Source of the DNA: Paludibacter sp.
GTDB taxonomy: Bacteria; Bacteroidota; Bacteroidia; Bacteroidales; Paludibacteraceae
Assembly (NCBI GenBank): GCA_009787075.1
Contig: WRGS01000176.1
Coordinates: forward strand, 1-9,086
DNA: 9,086 nt
Reading direction: 5' to 3'
The notes under the pieces are model-generated. The model worked only from the letters and a program-made list of their open reading frames with translations. It was not told the DNA's origin and made no database searches. Below are positions 7,472 to 9,086 of the stretch, piece after piece. The position numbers were made by a program, and so were the translations under genes. Every line of letters begins with the position of its first letter. Position 1 is the first letter of the stretch.

Positions 7472-8830
7472 ATGAAAAAAGTTATACTTTTAACAGTAGC
7501 GGCGTTGAGCATTTCATCTGTATTTGCTCAAGTCTCGACAAACAGCATTCCCAAAATAAAAATTAATAAGAATGATGTTGTATCTATAAACCTAGATGTT
7601 TGTACGGATAATGGTAGTAAAGCACCGGCGGCTAACGTAGCGTTTTACAAGAAGCCCCTAGGGACTTACTATGCCGGAATAACGCAGGATTTTGGTATTT
7701 TTACTCAATCTATGATTCTAGGTCCAACAGAATTTGAATGGGAATTTAGAAAAACAACCCAAAATACAAGTGCAGTTCATTGGACTTTGGGTGGGGAATC
7801 ACTTGATGAGTGGGTAAATGCTGCAGGCAATTTTGTAGATTATTATGATGCGCAATATGCTGGATATTATTTTACTCCCGCCCCCACAATAACTACCACA
7901 GTTGCAGGTAATACTACATCTTATACTTTTTTGGCGACCAAGAATGGTGCTACAGCTCCAATGGGTCCAACAAGTGAGGATAAAATGCCATTATCTAATG
8001 TTATTGCAAAAACAGATTCTTCATCTAGCGGATATGATATTTGGTATAGTTCATCACAGAGGATATTTGGTTCTGATCCACTGGGTGGTAATACTAGAAA
8101 AATTTATGGTTTTAAGGTAAACTTTGAAAAACCGATGACACACTTGGTTGTTGATACAATTTATTTAATAGGATATACAGGTGCTGGTAGTGTTCCATTT
8201 GCATCTGGTGTTACTTTGAAAGCAGAGGTTGTAACTGTGGTTGGAACTACCGAAAAAGTCATTGCTACATCAATTATTTCAGCTTCAAATTTGGAAAGCT
8301 TGGGTGACGATGATTATTTAGTGCCTTTTGTGTTTAAAACTGTGGATGACCTTGGTATTGAAACTGCAGGAAATATTGTGATTGCCGATCAATTTTATGT
8401 ATATGTATCAGGTCTTGAGAAGGCGGGGCTTGATATTGGATTTTATTTTTCACAATATAATGTGGATGGTTATAGAACATTTATGATGGGCACGGGCTCT
8501 GACGGGACTTGGACTTATCAAGGTCATTTAAATCCTTGGATGATGTTAAATGGATATTTTGACCCAGCGGCAGTGCCTACGCAGCCAAGCGGTGTTTCAA
8601 ATGTAAATGTACAACTTTCGCATGTTGTTAATACGCCTTCGGAAATTCAGTTGAGTTATCCTGCTGATTTCAACAGCGTTGCCCTGTATTCTGCAAGCGG
8701 TCAGATGACGGCACAGTACACCCTGCCTACAGAAGGTCATTTTAATATTTCTGCACAAAATTTGCCAAAAGGAGTTTATATGCTTCGCTTTGAAGGAGCA
8801 AAATCTGAAACGGTAAAGATTGTAAGATAA
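7472..8830 (+). CDS. Secreted protein of unknown function with T9SS type A sorting domain
   Basis: This protein is exported by Sec and then probably by the type IX secretion system to the cell surface or medium. Residues 1-19 are a signal peptide (hydrophobic core, VFA-Q cleavage leaving Gln20). Residues about 378-452 are a T9SS type A sorting domain: FNSVALYSASGQM (400-412), then LPKGVYMLRFEG (431-442), then K449 close to the C-terminus. Residues 20-375 match no family I can name. They are beta-rich and aromatic, with EFEWEFRKT (87-95) and WTLGG (104-108), a Thr/Ser-rich middle (about 137-187), and FEKPMTHLVVDTIYL (218-232) starting a second beta-rich section. No catalytic motif is apparent, so binding or adhesion is more likely than catalysis. 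It is the last gene of the unit, 36 nt after DUF4302, and has its own Shine-Dalgarno-like site. Five CTAG tetranucleotides occur at 7592-8097, although the rest of the window has only one. Confidence 0.88.
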   Translation: MKKVILLTVAALSISSVFAQVSTNSIPKIKINKNDVVSINLDVCTDNGSKAPAANVAFYKKPLGTYYAGITQDFGIFTQSMILGPTEFEWEFRKTTQNTSAVHWTLGGESLDEWVNAAGNFVDYYDAQYAGYYFTPAPTITTTVAGNTTSYTFLATKNGATAPMGPTSEDKMPLSNVIAKTDSSSSGYDIWYSSSQRIFGSDPLGGNTRKIYGFKVNFEKPMTHLVVDTIYLIGYTGAGSVPFASGVTLKAEVVTVVGTTEKVIATSIISASNLESLGDDDYLVPFVFKTVDDLGIETAGNIVIADQFYVYVSGLEKAGLDIGFYFSQYNVDGYRTFMMGTGSDGTWTYQGHLNPWMMLNGYFDPAAVPTQPSGVSNVNVQLSHVVNTPSEIQLSYPADFNSVALYSASGQMTAQYTLPTEGHFNISAQNLPKGVYMLRFEGAKSETVKIVR

Positions 8831-8885
8831 ATTTTTTATTAAAGACGATAATGTAATAGCCATAATTCATTTATTGTATGTTGTG

Positions 8886-8920
8886 CGCTGCCAGAAAAAC
8901 TTTTCTGGCAGCGTTTTTTT
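8886..8920 (+). terminator. Rho-independent terminator of the five-gene unit
   Basis: A perfect inverted repeat pairs CGCTGCCAGAAAA (8886-8898) with TTTTCTGGCAGCG (8901-8913). The two central bases are too few for a loop, so about 11-12 pairs would form in RNA. Seven T follow at 8914-8920, then G and five more T. It lies 55 nt after the last stop codon. The opposite strand has no comparable T tract, so it acts on + strand transcripts only. Confidence 0.93.
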
Positions 8921-9086
8921 GTTTTTAATATGAGTTTTGTATAAAAAATTTCATAATCTATTGATATGCAACTATAAATGGCGGTTATTATACTGAACTA
9001 ATATCTTTAATAACATTCTGATAATCAGCACTATTCAAATATTTTTTCAAAAATTTCACAAAAATATTTTGCAGAATAAAAAAAAA

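Noticed and set aside
8597..8863. Open frame of 88 codons on the - strand at the end of the last gene
   Set aside because: It is antisense to the T9SS sorting domain, which is clearly coding on the + strand, and it has no motif of its own.
9059..9071. Promoter-like boxes near the right edge: TATTTTTG on the - strand and ATATTTTG on the + strand
   Set aside because: The region is very AT-rich, so such matches arise by chance. The - strand box has no gene to drive, and the + strand box has a mismatch and no -33 element.
8927..9086. Search for a small RNA or gene after the terminator
   Set aside because: There is no hairpin, start codon with a useful open frame, repeat or tRNA-like structure that I can support; it appears to be an AT-rich spacer.
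1..9086. Search for CRISPR arrays, insertion sequences, tRNA/rRNA genes or integration sites
   Set aside because: No regularly spaced repeats, transposase motifs, terminal inverted repeats flanking a gene, or structured RNA signatures were seen.

Overview
The window looks like Bacteroidota (Bacteroidetes) DNA. It carries an adjacent SusC-like/SusD-like outer-membrane uptake pair, three lipoproteins with Bacteroidetes-style lipoboxes, a cargo protein with a C-terminal type IX secretion (T9SS) sorting domain, a TAnnTTTG-type -7 promoter element, and AT-rich spacers that mostly lack Shine-Dalgarno sequences. The base composition is AT-rich, and the leader at 1-169 is about 89% A+T by direct count. 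A genus cannot be named from this sequence alone; the T9SS cargo restricts it to a T9SS-bearing lineage.

Layout: 1-169 is a non-coding leader with a candidate promoter at 123-130. Five genes then run head to tail on the + strand: a SusC/RagA-like TonB-dependent transporter (170-3589), a SusD/RagB-like lipoprotein (3619-5181), a zinc metallopeptidase lipoprotein with an HEFGH motif (5228-6145), a DUF4302-type lipoprotein (6173-7435), and a secreted protein of unknown function with a T9SS type A tail (7472-8830). The gaps are only 29, 46, 27 and 36 nt. A strong intrinsic terminator lies at 8886-8920. The remaining 8921-9086 is AT-rich and I see no gene in it. The minus strand has no convincing gene anywhere.

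How the genes may work together: this reads as one transcription unit for a cell-surface capture-and-import system. SusC forms the TonB-driven channel in the outer membrane and the SusD-like protein caps it. The metallopeptidase lipoprotein probably trims a peptide or protein-like ligand. The DUF4302 lipoprotein and the T9SS-exported protein are the most plausible accessory ligand-binding components, though neither has a known activity. No glycoside hydrolase, polysaccharide lyase or sulfatase is present, so a peptide or modified-peptide substrate is more likely than a glycan. That is inference.

The least explained parts are the central region of the T9SS protein, the C-terminal half of the DUF4302 protein, and a local cluster of CTAG tetranucleotides in the last gene. 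The rest of the window has only one CTAG, so the last gene may have a different history from its neighbours.
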